Position numbers and translations under genes: made by a program
Notes under the pieces: model-generated
The model's database searches: none
Told to the model about the DNA's origin: nothing
What the model saw: the letters and a program-made list of their open reading frames with translations, nothing else
Origin: Chryseobacterium sp. CY350
GTDB taxonomy: Bacteria; Bacteroidota; Bacteroidia; Flavobacteriales; Weeksellaceae
Assembly (NCBI RefSeq): GCF_027945075.1
Contig: NZ_CP116034.1
Location: 2,418,001-2,482,000 of the forward strand
DNA: 64,000 nucleotides
Direction: 5' to 3'
In this document: positions 17,565-25,188 of the stretch, in pieces
Numbering within the stretch: position 1 is the stretch's first letter
Layout of the letters: each line of letters begins with the position of its first letter

Positions 17565-18174
17565 AAGCATTAAAGTAGAAGATCAGGAAATGTTCCTGTT
17601 AGAATTTCACCAAAAACGCGTCAACGATACTTTCTCCCATTTCGGGAAAGAAGGTTCTATTGATCTGGAAAAAATCTTTAAAAACCTGAATCACGACGAA
17701 GACGGTTTGTACAAACTCAGGCTCACATACGATCTTGATAAGAAATTCAGAACGATGATGATTCCTTACGCTATACCGGAAATACAAAGCTTTCAACTGG
17801 TTGAGAATAATATCTATGATTATTCTTTCAAGTTTGAAGATCGTAAAGAACTGGAGAAAATGAAGATGAAATCTAAATCTGAAGAAATCATCATTGTCAA
17901 AAACAATCACATCACCGATACTTCTTTTTCTAATCTTCTGTTTCAAAAAGGTAAAGAATGGTTCACGCCATCAACATATTTGTTAAATGGAGTTCAAAGG
18001 CAAAATCTTCTAAAGAAAAAGAAAATAAAAGAGGCAGAAATTACTTTACAAAACATCAAGGAATATTCACATTTCCAACTCATTAACGCACTGAATGACT
18101 TTGACGATATGTTTATATATCCGATCCATAAAATCACCAATCTTCCGGGAAATGATGATTATTTAGATCTTTAG
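17548..18174 (+). CDS. Class IV aminotransferase, probable aminodeoxychorismate lyase (PabC-like)
   Basis: A 208-residue fold-type IV PLP enzyme. The N-terminal ESIKVEDQEMFLLEFHQKRV and the later TDTSFSNLLFQKGKEWFTPSTYLLNGVQRQ segment (residues ~120-150) match the class IV substrate and cofactor regions. The overlap with pabB makes aminodeoxychorismate lyase, giving p-aminobenzoate plus pyruvate, the natural assignment. It is shorter than E. coli PabC (269 residues) but typical of Flavobacteriia. A branched-chain or D-amino acid transaminase role is less likely from context. Confidence 0.78.
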   Translation: MSQFIESIKVEDQEMFLLEFHQKRVNDTFSHFGKEGSIDLEKIFKNLNHDEDGLYKLRLTYDLDKKFRTMMIPYAIPEIQSFQLVENNIYDYSFKFEDRKELEKMKMKSKSEEIIIVKNNHITDTSFSNLLFQKGKEWFTPSTYLLNGVQRQNLLKKKKIKEAEITLQNIKEYSHFQLINALNDFDDMFIYPIHKITNLPGNDDYLDL

Positions 18175-18184
18175 AATTGAAATA

Positions 18185-18240
18185 TTTTCGCAGATTAAGC
18201 GGATTTTGCAGATTTATAAGATAATAAATCTGCATATTTA
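18185..18240. repeat. Intergenic palindromic repeat (CAGATTAAGC family), possible terminator
   Basis: The stretch contains CGCAGATTAAGCGG and then a perfect 10-bp stem GCAGATTTAT / ATAAATCTGC (18208-18217 and 18224-18233). The GATTAAGC.GATT and AATCTGC words recur in the long inverted repeat at 49334-49401. It lies between the convergent pabC-like and menD genes, where it may also end transcription. The remainder of 18241-18337 is AT-rich with nothing recognised. Confidence 0.45.
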
Positions 18241-18337
18241 TTTTATATCGTGAATTTAAACTTGCAAAAAAATCTATGGATTTTCTTAAAAGAACTCAAA
18301 GATTTAATTCACTTAATTGTTTAAAACCTTATAAATT

Positions 18338-20008
18338 TTACTTTAAAAAATTAAAATACGCTTTCAGAACATCTGCATTGTTTTTTCCTTGTGTAAAAAC
18401 CTCGATAATTTTTGGCTGAACGTCTGGTTTATAAAAATTATCTAAAACACGGTCTAGCGTTCCGTCATCTTCTACTTTTGTATAAGTAAAACCAAAATGC
18501 TTCGCTAAAAACTCGGCGTTTTTGTGATGTTTTGTCGCGATAAATTCATCTAAAGTATTCGGGTTGGCATTTCCCGGCCCCGGAATAATTTTAAAAATAT
18601 TTCCTTCACCATTATTGAAGATCATTATTCTAGTAAATGGCGGAATGTATTGATTCCACAGACCGTTAATATCATAGAAAAAGCTAAGATCTCCTGTAAT
18701 CAAAAGCGTCGGATTTTCATTTTTGATAGCAAAACCCATCGCTGTAGAAGTAGAACCGTCGATTCCGCTTGTACCGCGATTACAATAGATTTTTCTTTTT
18801 CCAAAATCGAATAACTGCGCATATCGAATTGCAGAACTGTTGCTGAAATGAATATTATAATTTTCAGGAATACTTTGTGAAGCTTTATTGAAAAAATAGA
18901 AATCCGAAAACTCAATAAGATTAAGAAATCCAGAATGTTTTTTATCTTTTTTATCTCTCAAAACATCCCAAAGATTGAAATATGGTTTTGGCTCTAAATT
19001 AATAAAGTTCAGCAATTTAGAAAAGAACACTTCAGGTTTTACTTCAATCTTTTGAGTCAGAGCGAAGTAAGTGTCTGGTTGCCATACTTCGTCCAGATGC
19101 CAATGTGCTTTCGGATTCGCCTTTCTTAAAAATTGCTTTACTCTTTTAGAAACTACATTCTGTCCGACAGTAATTAATAATTCCGGAGCATACGTTTTAT
19201 AATCTTCTTCGGAAAAATGCGTAACATAACGATCAATATGCCTGAAAAACTTATCATGATGAAGATTTGAATTGACTTCACTTAAAACTACAACGGTATG
19301 ATTTTTAACCAATTGAGTTAGCTGATTTTCGAGTTCCGGACTGTAATCTTTTGTCCCAACCAAAAGCATGATTCGTTGTGAAGTATTCCAGTCGGCAACT
19401 AAATTTGAAGGAATTTCGTATTCTTTCTTTTTGATCGTTTTCTCAATCACAGGAAATTTCGGCAATTCTGAAACCAAATCATACAATGGCTCTTCCAGTG
19501 GAATATTGATATGAACCGGACCTTGTTTTTCAAAACAAAGCTCGATTGCTTTTTTAATGATATCGGAGTTAATATCTTCCGCGTTGTCTTTACTGTCTTC
19601 CAACAGTTCAAAATCACCGTAAGAATGCTGATGAAAAATATTCTTCTGTCGAATAGTTTGTCCGTCAAAAAGATCGACATAATCCGTTGGTCTATCAGCA
19701 GTTAACACCAAAAGCGGAATATTCGAATAAAAAGCTTCTGTAACGGCAGGATAATAATTTGCTGCCGCAGAACCGCTTGTACAAGTGATTGCAACAGGTT
19801 TTTTCTCGCTTATTGCCATTCCAAGAGCTACAAATGCTGCACTTCTTTCATCAACGATACTGAAACAGTTGAAGTCATCCAATTCCGAAAAATGAATCGC
19901 CAGAGGAGCGTTTCTTGATCCCGGAGAAATGACAACGTCTAAAATTCCGTATTGCTGAAAAAGATTGGCAAGTACCTGAATACTTCTCTTGGAGGAATAT
20001 TTTTTCAT
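18338..20008 (-). CDS. menD: Menaquinone biosynthesis enzyme MenD (SEPHCHC synthase)
   Basis: MenD is the ThDP- and Mg2+-dependent enzyme joining 2-oxoglutarate to isochorismate, the first committed step to menaquinone. The 556-residue length fits. Seen are the N-terminal VISPGSRNAPLAI (PGSRNxPL signature), the ThDP glutamate in SIVDERSAAFVALG, CTSGSAAANYYPAVTEA, CNRGTSGIDGSTSTAMG, and the ThDP/Mg motif GDLSFFYDINGLWN with FNNGEG. It stands alone here. Its ATG follows a TAATTTTG box by 4 bases. Confidence 0.96.
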   Translation of the reverse strand: MKKYSSKRSIQVLANLFQQYGILDVVISPGSRNAPLAIHFSELDDFNCFSIVDERSAAFVALGMAISEKKPVAITCTSGSAAANYYPAVTEAFYSNIPLLVLTADRPTDYVDLFDGQTIRQKNIFHQHSYGDFELLEDSKDNAEDINSDIIKKAIELCFEKQGPVHINIPLEEPLYDLVSELPKFPVIEKTIKKKEYEIPSNLVADWNTSQRIMLLVGTKDYSPELENQLTQLVKNHTVVVLSEVNSNLHHDKFFRHIDRYVTHFSEEDYKTYAPELLITVGQNVVSKRVKQFLRKANPKAHWHLDEVWQPDTYFALTQKIEVKPEVFFSKLLNFINLEPKPYFNLWDVLRDKKDKKHSGFLNLIEFSDFYFFNKASQSIPENYNIHFSNSSAIRYAQLFDFGKRKIYCNRGTSGIDGSTSTAMGFAIKNENPTLLITGDLSFFYDINGLWNQYIPPFTRIMIFNNGEGNIFKIIPGPGNANPNTLDEFIATKHHKNAEFLAKHFGFTYTKVEDDGTLDRVLDNFYKPDVQPKIIEVFTQGKNNADVLKAYFNFLK

Positions 20009-20012
20009 AGGA

Positions 20013-20020
20013 CAAAATTA
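20013..20020 (-). promoter_or_regulatory. -7 box 4 bases before the menD start
   Basis: On the minus strand the sequence reads TAATTTTG, an exact TAnnTTTG match, ending 4 bases before the menD ATG. As at uvrB, pabB and the TatD gene, initiation would fall on the start codon. Confidence 0.4.
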
Positions 20021-20055
20021 ATGGTTTTTGTTGAGTTCTTAAAGTAAATTTTAAC

Positions 20056-20090
20056 ACGACAAGTTTTGTCGTTACCTGCCTCTACATTTG
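20056..20090 (+). promoter_or_regulatory. Hairpin and -7 box upstream of the toxin locus
   Basis: A 7-bp inverted repeat ACGACAA/TTGTCGT (20056-20072) is followed by TACATTTG (20083-20090), an exact -7 match 58 bases before the first toxin-locus ATG. The repeat could be an operator. The nearest TTTG (20065-20068) is only 14 bases upstream, shorter than usual. Confidence 0.35.
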
Positions 20091-20148
20091 TCTCAAAGAA
20101 AAAAAAGAACAAATGTAAAACCAAAACAGAACGACTAAAACAAATAAA

Positions 20149-20601
20149 ATGGAAAAATTTGATGACGAATTTGGGGATTTATCCGCATACAAAATATTGT
20201 CTTTCGAAGAAATAACTAAAGGCTTTGAAGGGAATAAAAATCCGTTGCAGGGACTTTCAGGAATACAAAATTCTAAAGAAATCCAAACTAAAGATGATGA
20301 ATACATCAATCTTACCAAATTGCTAGGAGATATAAAATCCAGCTATAGCGAAGGGAAAGGAAATCTGATGCAATATGTGTTTAATGACTATTTTCAAGAT
20401 ATAGCCCAAACCTATATCATGGATGGACAAAAGCATATTGATGTTTCCGCTAAGATTTACCTCAAAAATGGAATAGTAAAAGTTTCTCAAAGAGTAGGAA
20501 GCGACAAACCTCGTATGCAAATGTTTTTCGATGAAAATGATAAGCTTACCTATCTCTTACATTCCGTTACGAAGATACAATGCAGAGTGCTATACAAGTA
20601 A
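20149..20601 (+). CDS. Toxin-locus fragment 1: N-terminal part
   Basis: A 150-residue fragment beginning MEKFDDEFGDLSAYKILSF. It has no signal peptide, is acidic, and becomes out of frame around residue 138 (after LTYLLHS). The native sequence beyond it lies in the third frame from about 20562 to 20665. I do not recognise the domain. It is presumably the delivery or structural head of the toxin. Confidence 0.55.
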   Translation: MEKFDDEFGDLSAYKILSFEEITKGFEGNKNPLQGLSGIQNSKEIQTKDDEYINLTKLLGDIKSSYSEGKGNLMQYVFNDYFQDIAQTYIMDGQKHIDVSAKIYLKNGIVKVSQRVGSDKPRMQMFFDENDKLTYLLHSVTKIQCRVLYK

Positions 20602-20655
20602 GGACACATTCTTATGTAGAATACAAAAATCTTTTATTGTATTTGGGTTACGGAG

Positions 20656-21315
20656 ATGTGGAAAAAAGATTACGAAGCTTCTTCCTATTTTATCAAGGAG
20701 TTTACATATTTTTTGAAAGACCCTAAAAATAAAGTAGCTGATTTGCACAAAGTATATGCAGATTTGCCCAAAAGCTTTGTCCTACATATACATCTTCCCA
20801 CAGAAACTGTAGTAAAACATCTAAATATACTTACGAAAGAAGATGATACAGGATGGTTTAGCTGGGCAAAAGACACAAGTTCCTTGCTGATTACTGTATT
20901 GGCAATGTTTCGAGATTATGACAAGGTAGTAGATTATTTTAATGAGAACCCGAAATTAGTGAATGAGATTTATGATAATCTTGATGGACATTCTGAAATT
21001 TTGGGACAGCCAATTTCTAACCGAATACTATTTGCTTCTACATTAAATGTGTTTACACAAAAAGATAAAGATGCAAAAACAAAAATTACCAATGTTCTCA
21101 CAAGCAGAGATGGTTATTTTATAGAGTCGAATATTTTAGAATTGAATGACACCCTCAATACCATTAAAGGAATCGTAAGCTTCGATTGGGATTTCGATTA
21201 CAAAGATGCTATTTTCTTACAGCAGAAAAGGGCAACTACGACCATCCTTGAGCAACAGGAAACCGATGAATTCGGAAAAGGTGGGACAACTAGAAGAGAC
21301 CAGAACCGAAAATGA
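20656..21315 (+). CDS. Toxin-locus fragment 2: middle part
   Basis: A 219-residue open frame whose first few codons (MWKK) are an accident of the frameshift; native sequence begins at about DYEASSYFIKEF. It is predicted mostly helical (LLITVLAMFRDYDKVVDYF, then ILFASTLNVFTQ). The last ~18 codons after TDEFGK are out of frame. No domain is recognised. Confidence 0.5.
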   Translation: MWKKDYEASSYFIKEFTYFLKDPKNKVADLHKVYADLPKSFVLHIHLPTETVVKHLNILTKEDDTGWFSWAKDTSSLLITVLAMFRDYDKVVDYFNENPKLVNEIYDNLDGHSEILGQPISNRILFASTLNVFTQKDKDAKTKITNVLTSRDGYFIESNILELNDTLNTIKGIVSFDWDFDYKDAIFLQQKRATTTILEQQETDEFGKGGTTRRDQNRK

Positions 21316-22621
21316 AGACATAGATCCCGGTTATTTTTATAACCCAATGAGCCCAGTGATTTACTTAGGCGAGGAAGGAGAACCAAAGTTGATAACCGCC
21401 TTATTTATAAAAGCCATTGCCGATGAGAAAGAATGGGCACGAGTAATGCAAAACATACGCATTGGAGGAGATATTTTTGCCATCATTTTAGGAGTGATAA
21501 CATTAGGGGCTACTTCAGAATTTTCTGCATTGGCAATTGCAGATCTTGCTTTAGCAAGCGTAGATTTATCATTAATGAATGAGGATGTACAAAAATGGCT
21601 GTCTCAATATCCGGAAGGAAAATGGTTTGTAGAAAACTGGGACTTAATCTATGCCCTTGTGGGCGCAGGAATAATGAGCGTAGTGATGATTGAGGGAATC
21701 CTTACTCATGGTCCTGCACTTTTGGAAAGAGTAAAAAATCTTAAAAACATAAAAGAAAATTATCTTATTTTTACAAAACAGCTGGAGAAACTAATTGCAG
21801 AATTAGATATCTATAAAGCCAGAACTGCTACCAATATAATAGAGGAAGTAGTAATTACGGCTAAGAAAAATGCATTGTTAGAGAAGCTACTGAAACCATT
21901 TTTAAGTTCCGATGCCAATCTAGAATACATTATAGAGCAACTAGCCAAAAGAAAAATCTCAGTAAAAAAAGCAGGAGATAATCTTTATGAAATTTATTAT
22001 AATGGTAAATTAGTTACAGCAACAGATGCCAATGAAGCGGGAGTCTTCCTAAAAGATAATTTTTGGAAAACAGAAAAGCAATTGCAAGAGGTTGCAAAGA
22101 TGGCAAAACCTCACGATATTGATAAGTACTTGGGAGGGAAAATTTTAAAAGAATCACAAATCAGAAAATTTAGAGGAGACTTAAAGAAAAGAGGAACAGC
22201 ATTAATTTTAGAAGAAGATATTTTATTAAATAAATCGGGACAAATTACCAACAAGGCTGTTGTCAAAAACTTCAAGCCTGTGATTTTAGATAGATTTAAG
22301 TTTGATAACATATACGATTTGTATAATTATCTACGAAGAAAAGGTTATGCAGGATTATTTGATCATCAAAATAAACAGATTATCTTAACAAAAAATCCAA
22401 CAGAGTATTTGATATTTCACGAGATGGGGCATTTAAAACATTTAGAAGAAATAAAAGATATTTATAAAACACTACAGCCTTGGCAAAGAGAAACTTATGT
22501 GTTTGAAGAAATTTGGAAACAAAGACACCTTTGGACGAAAAAAGAGTTGCAACACGCATTAAATTATGTGAATTTCGAGAGAAAAAATGCTGGTCAATCA
22601 TTAATAATAAAAAAATTATAA
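21206..22621 (+). CDS. Toxin-locus fragment 3: hydrophobic segment, linker and zincin-like toxin domain
   Basis: Native sequence starts near 21285; the listed start is only the frame's first Met. After DPGYFYNPMSPVIYLGEEG come two hydrophobic stretches (IFAIILGVITLGATSEFSAL and IYALVGAGIMSVVMIEGIL), a helical region with IIEEVVITAKKN (a motif often seen just before toxin tips in Bacteroidota), the linker repeat (KKAGDNLYEIYYNGKLV), and a C-terminal domain with FHEMGHLKHLEE and a downstream YVFEEIW-ELQHALNYV block. That matches my memory of zincin-like metallopeptidase toxin domains (Tox-MPTase4 type). The expected activity is target-cell protein cleavage. The immunity candidate starts 5 bases downstream. 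Confidence 0.65.
   Translation: MLFSYSRKGQLRPSLSNRKPMNSEKVGQLEETRTENEDIDPGYFYNPMSPVIYLGEEGEPKLITALFIKAIADEKEWARVMQNIRIGGDIFAIILGVITLGATSEFSALAIADLALASVDLSLMNEDVQKWLSQYPEGKWFVENWDLIYALVGAGIMSVVMIEGILTHGPALLERVKNLKNIKENYLIFTKQLEKLIAELDIYKARTATNIIEEVVITAKKNALLEKLLKPFLSSDANLEYIIEQLAKRKISVKKAGDNLYEIYYNGKLVTATDANEAGVFLKDNFWKTEKQLQEVAKMAKPHDIDKYLGGKILKESQIRKFRGDLKKRGTALILEEDILLNKSGQITNKAVVKNFKPVILDRFKFDNIYDLYNYLRRKGYAGLFDHQNKQIILTKNPTEYLIFHEMGHLKHLEEIKDIYKTLQPWQRETYVFEEIWKQRHLWTKKELQHALNYVNFERKNAGQSLIIKKL
21959..22085 (+). repeat. Toxin linker repeat, copy 1
   Basis: About 127 bp encoding KKAGDNLYEIYYNGKLV...FWKTEKQL. It is repeated at 23002-23127 with roughly 90% identity. In copy 1 the A-run has seven As and stays in frame with the upstream toxin. 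Confidence 0.85.
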
Positions 22622-22626
22622 TCAAT

Positions 22627-22941
22627 ATGAAGCATACAAAAGAACAAATCATAGCAAGAGCCAAAGAAATAATGAAAGATTTAGATGGTAAATATTATTT
22701 TGAAGAATGTGTAGATGGAGCTTTTTACGATGAAAATCATAAAATTATTTCTGGAAAAAATGAAGGTAAAAGTTATTCTATGTGGGTAATAAGAATTATT
22801 GCCTTAATGGATAATTCAGATTTTTTAACAATCTCTGACGAAACAGGTGAGCCTTTATATTATCAAAACTTCAATACTTTTGTTTTTGATATAGAAAAAG
22901 ACGAAAAAGGATATTTCCGCGTAGGTTTGCCAAGAGATTAA
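22627..22941 (+). CDS. Putative immunity protein for the zincin-like toxin
   Basis: A 104-residue acidic soluble protein starting at MKHTKEQIIARAKEIM. The longer open frame upstream overlaps the toxin 3' end and is not needed. A short helical N-terminus is followed by beta-rich sequence (FEECVDGAFYDENHKI, SYSMWVIRIIALM, FDIEKDEKGYFRVGLP). I recognise no family. The role is inferred from its size, acidity and position directly after the toxin tail, as in other polymorphic toxin systems. Confidence 0.6.
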   Translation: MKHTKEQIIARAKEIMKDLDGKYYFEECVDGAFYDENHKIISGKNEGKSYSMWVIRIIALMDNSDFLTISDETGEPLYYQNFNTFVFDIEKDEKGYFRVGLPRD

Positions 22942-22950
22942 AATTAATAT

Positions 22951-22981
22951 AAAGAGGTTATCAAACGATAGTCTCTTTTCT
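22951..22981 (+). terminator. Weak hairpin after the first immunity gene
   Basis: Arms AAAGAGGTTA / TAGTCTCTTT (10 bp with two mismatches or wobbles, 8-base loop) followed by TCTTTT. It lies just before the second linker copy and so separates the two toxin cassettes. Confidence 0.4.
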
Positions 22982-22994
22982 TTTACGAAACAGC

Positions 22995-23354
22995 TTGATA
23001 TTCAGTAAAAAAGCAGGAGATAATCTTTATGAAATTTATTATAACGGTAAATTAGTTACAGCAACAGATGCAAATGAAGCGGGAATTTTTCTAAAAGATA
23101 ATTTCTGGAAAACGGAAAGGCAGTTGGAAAAAACGGTAAAGGAAATAGAAAAAAAAGCAGGCTCAAAAATTAGAAAAATTGTTGAATCTGATGGACTTAG
23201 GGGAAATAAAGCACTAACTATCAATGAGAAAAAGGAAATATTTAATTATGCTAAACAATATTTTTCTGAAAATGCTGAGGAACTAATCCAATTTGCAGAT
23301 GAGATGTCTACTAATAACACTGGATATATGGCACTTATGGAGTCTTATATATAA
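22995..23354 (+). pseudogene. Orphan toxin tail, first part (linker copy 2 plus start of second toxin domain)
   Basis: There is no proper start (first codon TTG at 22995, then native sequence SKKAGDNLYEIYYNG). The linker copy is followed by a new domain unlike that of the first toxin (KKEIFNYAKQYFSENAEEL, then NTGYMALMESYI). The frame stops at 23352 inside TATATATA. Removing one TA repeat unit joins it in frame to the next fragment (ESY-INTDIMPGTLN). This is a displaced C-terminal toxin module of the kind stored downstream of polymorphic toxin genes. Confidence 0.65.
23002..23127 (+). repeat. Toxin linker repeat, copy 2
   Basis: About 126 bp matching 21959-22085 at roughly 90%. Its A-run has six As instead of seven. 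Such repeats at toxin junctions allow recombination to swap the active tail. Confidence 0.85.
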
Positions 23355-23365
23355 ACACTGATATC

Positions 23366-23695
23366 ATGCCTGGAACACTAAATACTGCAAATTCTCGGCT
23401 AGGTTGGAAAGCTGCAATTGCACATGAATTAGAAGGACATCGTTTTGCAGCACTTACCGATAAAACTTTCTTCGATCCAAATATTTCTGCTTATGCAAAT
23501 GATTTATTAGAAGAAATTCAAGCTAGTGTAAGAGCTAGTAAAAATGGTAAAAATTTATCAAAAATTGACAAAGAAGATCTTCTACAACATGCTTTGGAAA
23601 GATATACAAATCACAAAAGATTTTTGGAGGGAACTGAATATGTGTCATTAACTTTTGAACAAATAATTGAAAAACTATGGACATTAAAATATTAA
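23366..23695 (+). pseudogene. Orphan toxin tail, second part (HELEGH domain)
   Basis: A 109-residue continuation of the preceding fragment after the TA frameshift. Key residues are AHELEGHRFAALTDKTF (His codons at 23423-23425 and 23438-23440; the H-E-x3-H spacing is not the classic zincin HExxH) and LLEEIQASVRAS. The pairing of a His/Glu motif with EEIQAS looks like an active site, and similar motifs occur in Rhs-type toxin tips as I recall, but I cannot name the activity. It overlaps the next gene by 19 bases. Confidence 0.55.
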
Positions 23696-23946
23696 AAATA
23701 GAAACTGTATTAAAATTAAAAAATAAAATTCTTTACGGTGTAATTTTGAAAGATAATACAGATTATCAGTTAAATGATATATTTAACTATCTTAAAAATA
23801 AAAAAATTAGTTATGGACAGCACGTTGCTAACATTGTAGATTTGGACGGGTATAGGTCTAAAAATAATCCAAATATAATTAATATTTTCTTTACATTAAG
23901 TAGTAAAACGTGTTTAAACATAGGAGATGATATAGAGATATCTTAA
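23677..23946 (+). CDS. Putative immunity protein for the orphan toxin tail
   Basis: An 89-residue protein (MDIKILKIETVLKLKNKILYG) with an alternating beta/alpha pattern and an acidic C-terminus (IGDDIEIS). It overlaps the orphan toxin tail by 19 bases, the usual arrangement for cognate immunity genes. It has no recognised family. Codon use is very AT-rich. Confidence 0.55.
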   Translation: MDIKILKIETVLKLKNKILYGVILKDNTDYQLNDIFNYLKNKKISYGQHVANIVDLDGYRSKNNPNIINIFFTLSSKTCLNIGDDIEIS

Positions 23947-24056
23947 ATACCAAGGCATCACAAAATTATATTGTAAAAGCAGGAGGTGATTTTAAAATGG
24001 ATTTTCCTAGAATGGCTTCCCGATGCCGCACGATTGTATCGTGTGGCTTTTTGTTT
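23943..24056 (+). pseudogene. C-terminal scrap of a third toxin or immunity cassette
   Basis: An open stretch without a start reads LNTKASQNYIVKAGGD followed by FKMDFPRMAS, then runs into the terminator stem and stops. The NYIVKAGGDF...FPRMA text looks like a real protein end, not random translation. I take it as the remnant of a cassette deleted by recombination. Confidence 0.35.
24025..24056 (+). terminator. Terminator closing the toxin locus
   Basis: A 10-bp stem GCCGCACGAT / ATCGTGTGGC (one G-T wobble, 3-base loop) is followed by TTTTTGTTTT. Confidence 0.85.
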
Positions 24057-24201
24057 TAACTTTCGAATAACCACATGAATACTCTCGTTTTGTTACAAGG
24101 AATATTTTTTCATAAAGCAAATTTAATTGATAAATGCGTAACACGAAATAAATTTTAATTCAAAAAATCTGTAAATTAGCCCCACGTAAAATTTCTATAA
24201 A

Positions 24202-25152
24202 ATGGATAAAATACCTAGTGTAGACCTGCGTGATTTCCTTTCGGGTGACCCGGAACGCAAACAGAAATTTGTAAATGAAATCGGAAAAGCTTACGAAGAA
24301 ATTGGTTTTGTTGCCTTAAAAGGACATTTCCTTGATGACCAACTCGTAGATGATCTTTATGAAGAAGTGAAAAACTTCTTTGAACTTCCTACAGAAACCA
24401 AACAAAAGTACGAGATCCCCGGAATTGGAGGACAGCGAGGCTATGTAGGTTTTGGAAAAGAAACTGCAAAAGGATTTAAAAAAGGTGATTTGAAAGAGTT
24501 TTGGCATTTTGGACAATACGTTTCGGATGACTCAAAATACAAAAGCCAATATCCTGACAATGTAACTGTTGATGAGCTTCCAAAGTTTAATGAAGTCGGA
24601 AAAGAAGCCTATCAAATGCTTGAAAAAACAGGGAAATATGTTTTGAGAGCTTTAGCGTTGTATCTTGGTCTTGATGAGTTTTATTTTGACGATAAAATTG
24701 CAGAAGGAAATTCTATTTTAAGACCTATTCACTATCCGCCAATTACTCAGGAACCGGATGATGCGGTAAGAGCAGCTGCTCATGGAGACATCAACTTAAT
24801 TACTCTTTTGATGGGTTCTCAGGGAAAAGGTCTTCAGGTTCAAAATCACAAAGGCGAATGGATTGATGCGATTGCAGAAACGGAGGAACTGATGATTAAC
24901 GTCGGAGATATGCTTTCGAGACACACCAACAATAAGCTGAAATCTACAATTCACAGAGTGGTTAATCCACCAAGAGAATTGTGGGGGACTTCAAGATATT
25001 CCATCCCCTTCTTTATGCATCCGGTAAGCGAAATGTCACTGAATGCGCTTGAAAATTGTGTGGACGAAAATCATCCTAAATTGTATGAAGATACAACTGC
25101 AGGAGAATTTTTACATGAACGACTAATCGAATTGGGACTAATAAAAAAATAA
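24202..25152 (+). CDS. Isopenicillin N synthase-like 2-oxoglutarate/Fe(II) dioxygenase
   Basis: A 316-residue non-haem iron enzyme of the IPNS family. The double-stranded beta-helix shows the iron triad: H and D in AHGDINLITLL, and the distal H in STIHRVVNPP. SRYSIPFF carries the R-x-S motif that binds 2-oxoglutarate. The N-terminal DLRDFLSGD and GFVALKGH segments are the usual DIOX_N region. The substrate is unknown; it is a single transcription unit, and IPNS itself (which lacks 2-oxoglutarate) is unlikely. It lies between the toxin locus and the RiPP island, but nothing ties it to either. Confidence 0.88.
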   Translation: MDKIPSVDLRDFLSGDPERKQKFVNEIGKAYEEIGFVALKGHFLDDQLVDDLYEEVKNFFELPTETKQKYEIPGIGGQRGYVGFGKETAKGFKKGDLKEFWHFGQYVSDDSKYKSQYPDNVTVDELPKFNEVGKEAYQMLEKTGKYVLRALALYLGLDEFYFDDKIAEGNSILRPIHYPPITQEPDDAVRAAAHGDINLITLLMGSQGKGLQVQNHKGEWIDAIAETEELMINVGDMLSRHTNNKLKSTIHRVVNPPRELWGTSRYSIPFFMHPVSEMSLNALENCVDENHPKLYEDTTAGEFLHERLIELGLIKK

Positions 25153-25155
25153 TTT

Positions 25156-25184
25156 AAGCCGGGCATTGAGTCCGGTTTTTTTTC
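25156..25184 (+). terminator. Rho-independent terminator after the dioxygenase gene
   Basis: A 9-bp stem AAGCCGGGC / GTCCGGTTT (two G-T pairs, 5-base loop) continues into an 8-T run. Confidence 0.75.
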
Positions 25185-25188
25185 ATTT

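Larger units (their letters stand above)
20149..22621 (+). pseudogene. Polymorphic toxin gene broken by three frameshifts, zincin-like C-terminal domain
   Basis: Three collinear frames read as one protein of ~820 residues if three single-base indels are repaired. A lost base near 20562-20566 shifts the frame so that the sequence continues as HFRYEDTMQSAIQ... YLGYGDVEK. An extra A in the A-run at 20660-20665 returns to the first frame (DYEASSYFIKEFTYFLKD). An extra base near 21275-21285 moves it into the frame of the 3' part (EETRTENEDIDPGYF). The C-terminus carries HEMGH (22418-22432). Flanking genes are intact over tens of kb, so real decay is more likely than random sequencing error, though homopolymer errors cannot be excluded. 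Fragments are listed separately. Confidence 0.75.

Noticed and set aside
20149..22621. Programmed ribosomal frameshifting as the explanation for the split toxin
   Set aside because: It would require three different shift events in both directions without conserved slippery sites; mutation fits better.
23423..23440. Classic zincin call for the HELEGH motif
   Set aside because: The spacing is H-E-x3-H, not H-E-x2-H, so I do not assign a metallopeptidase family.
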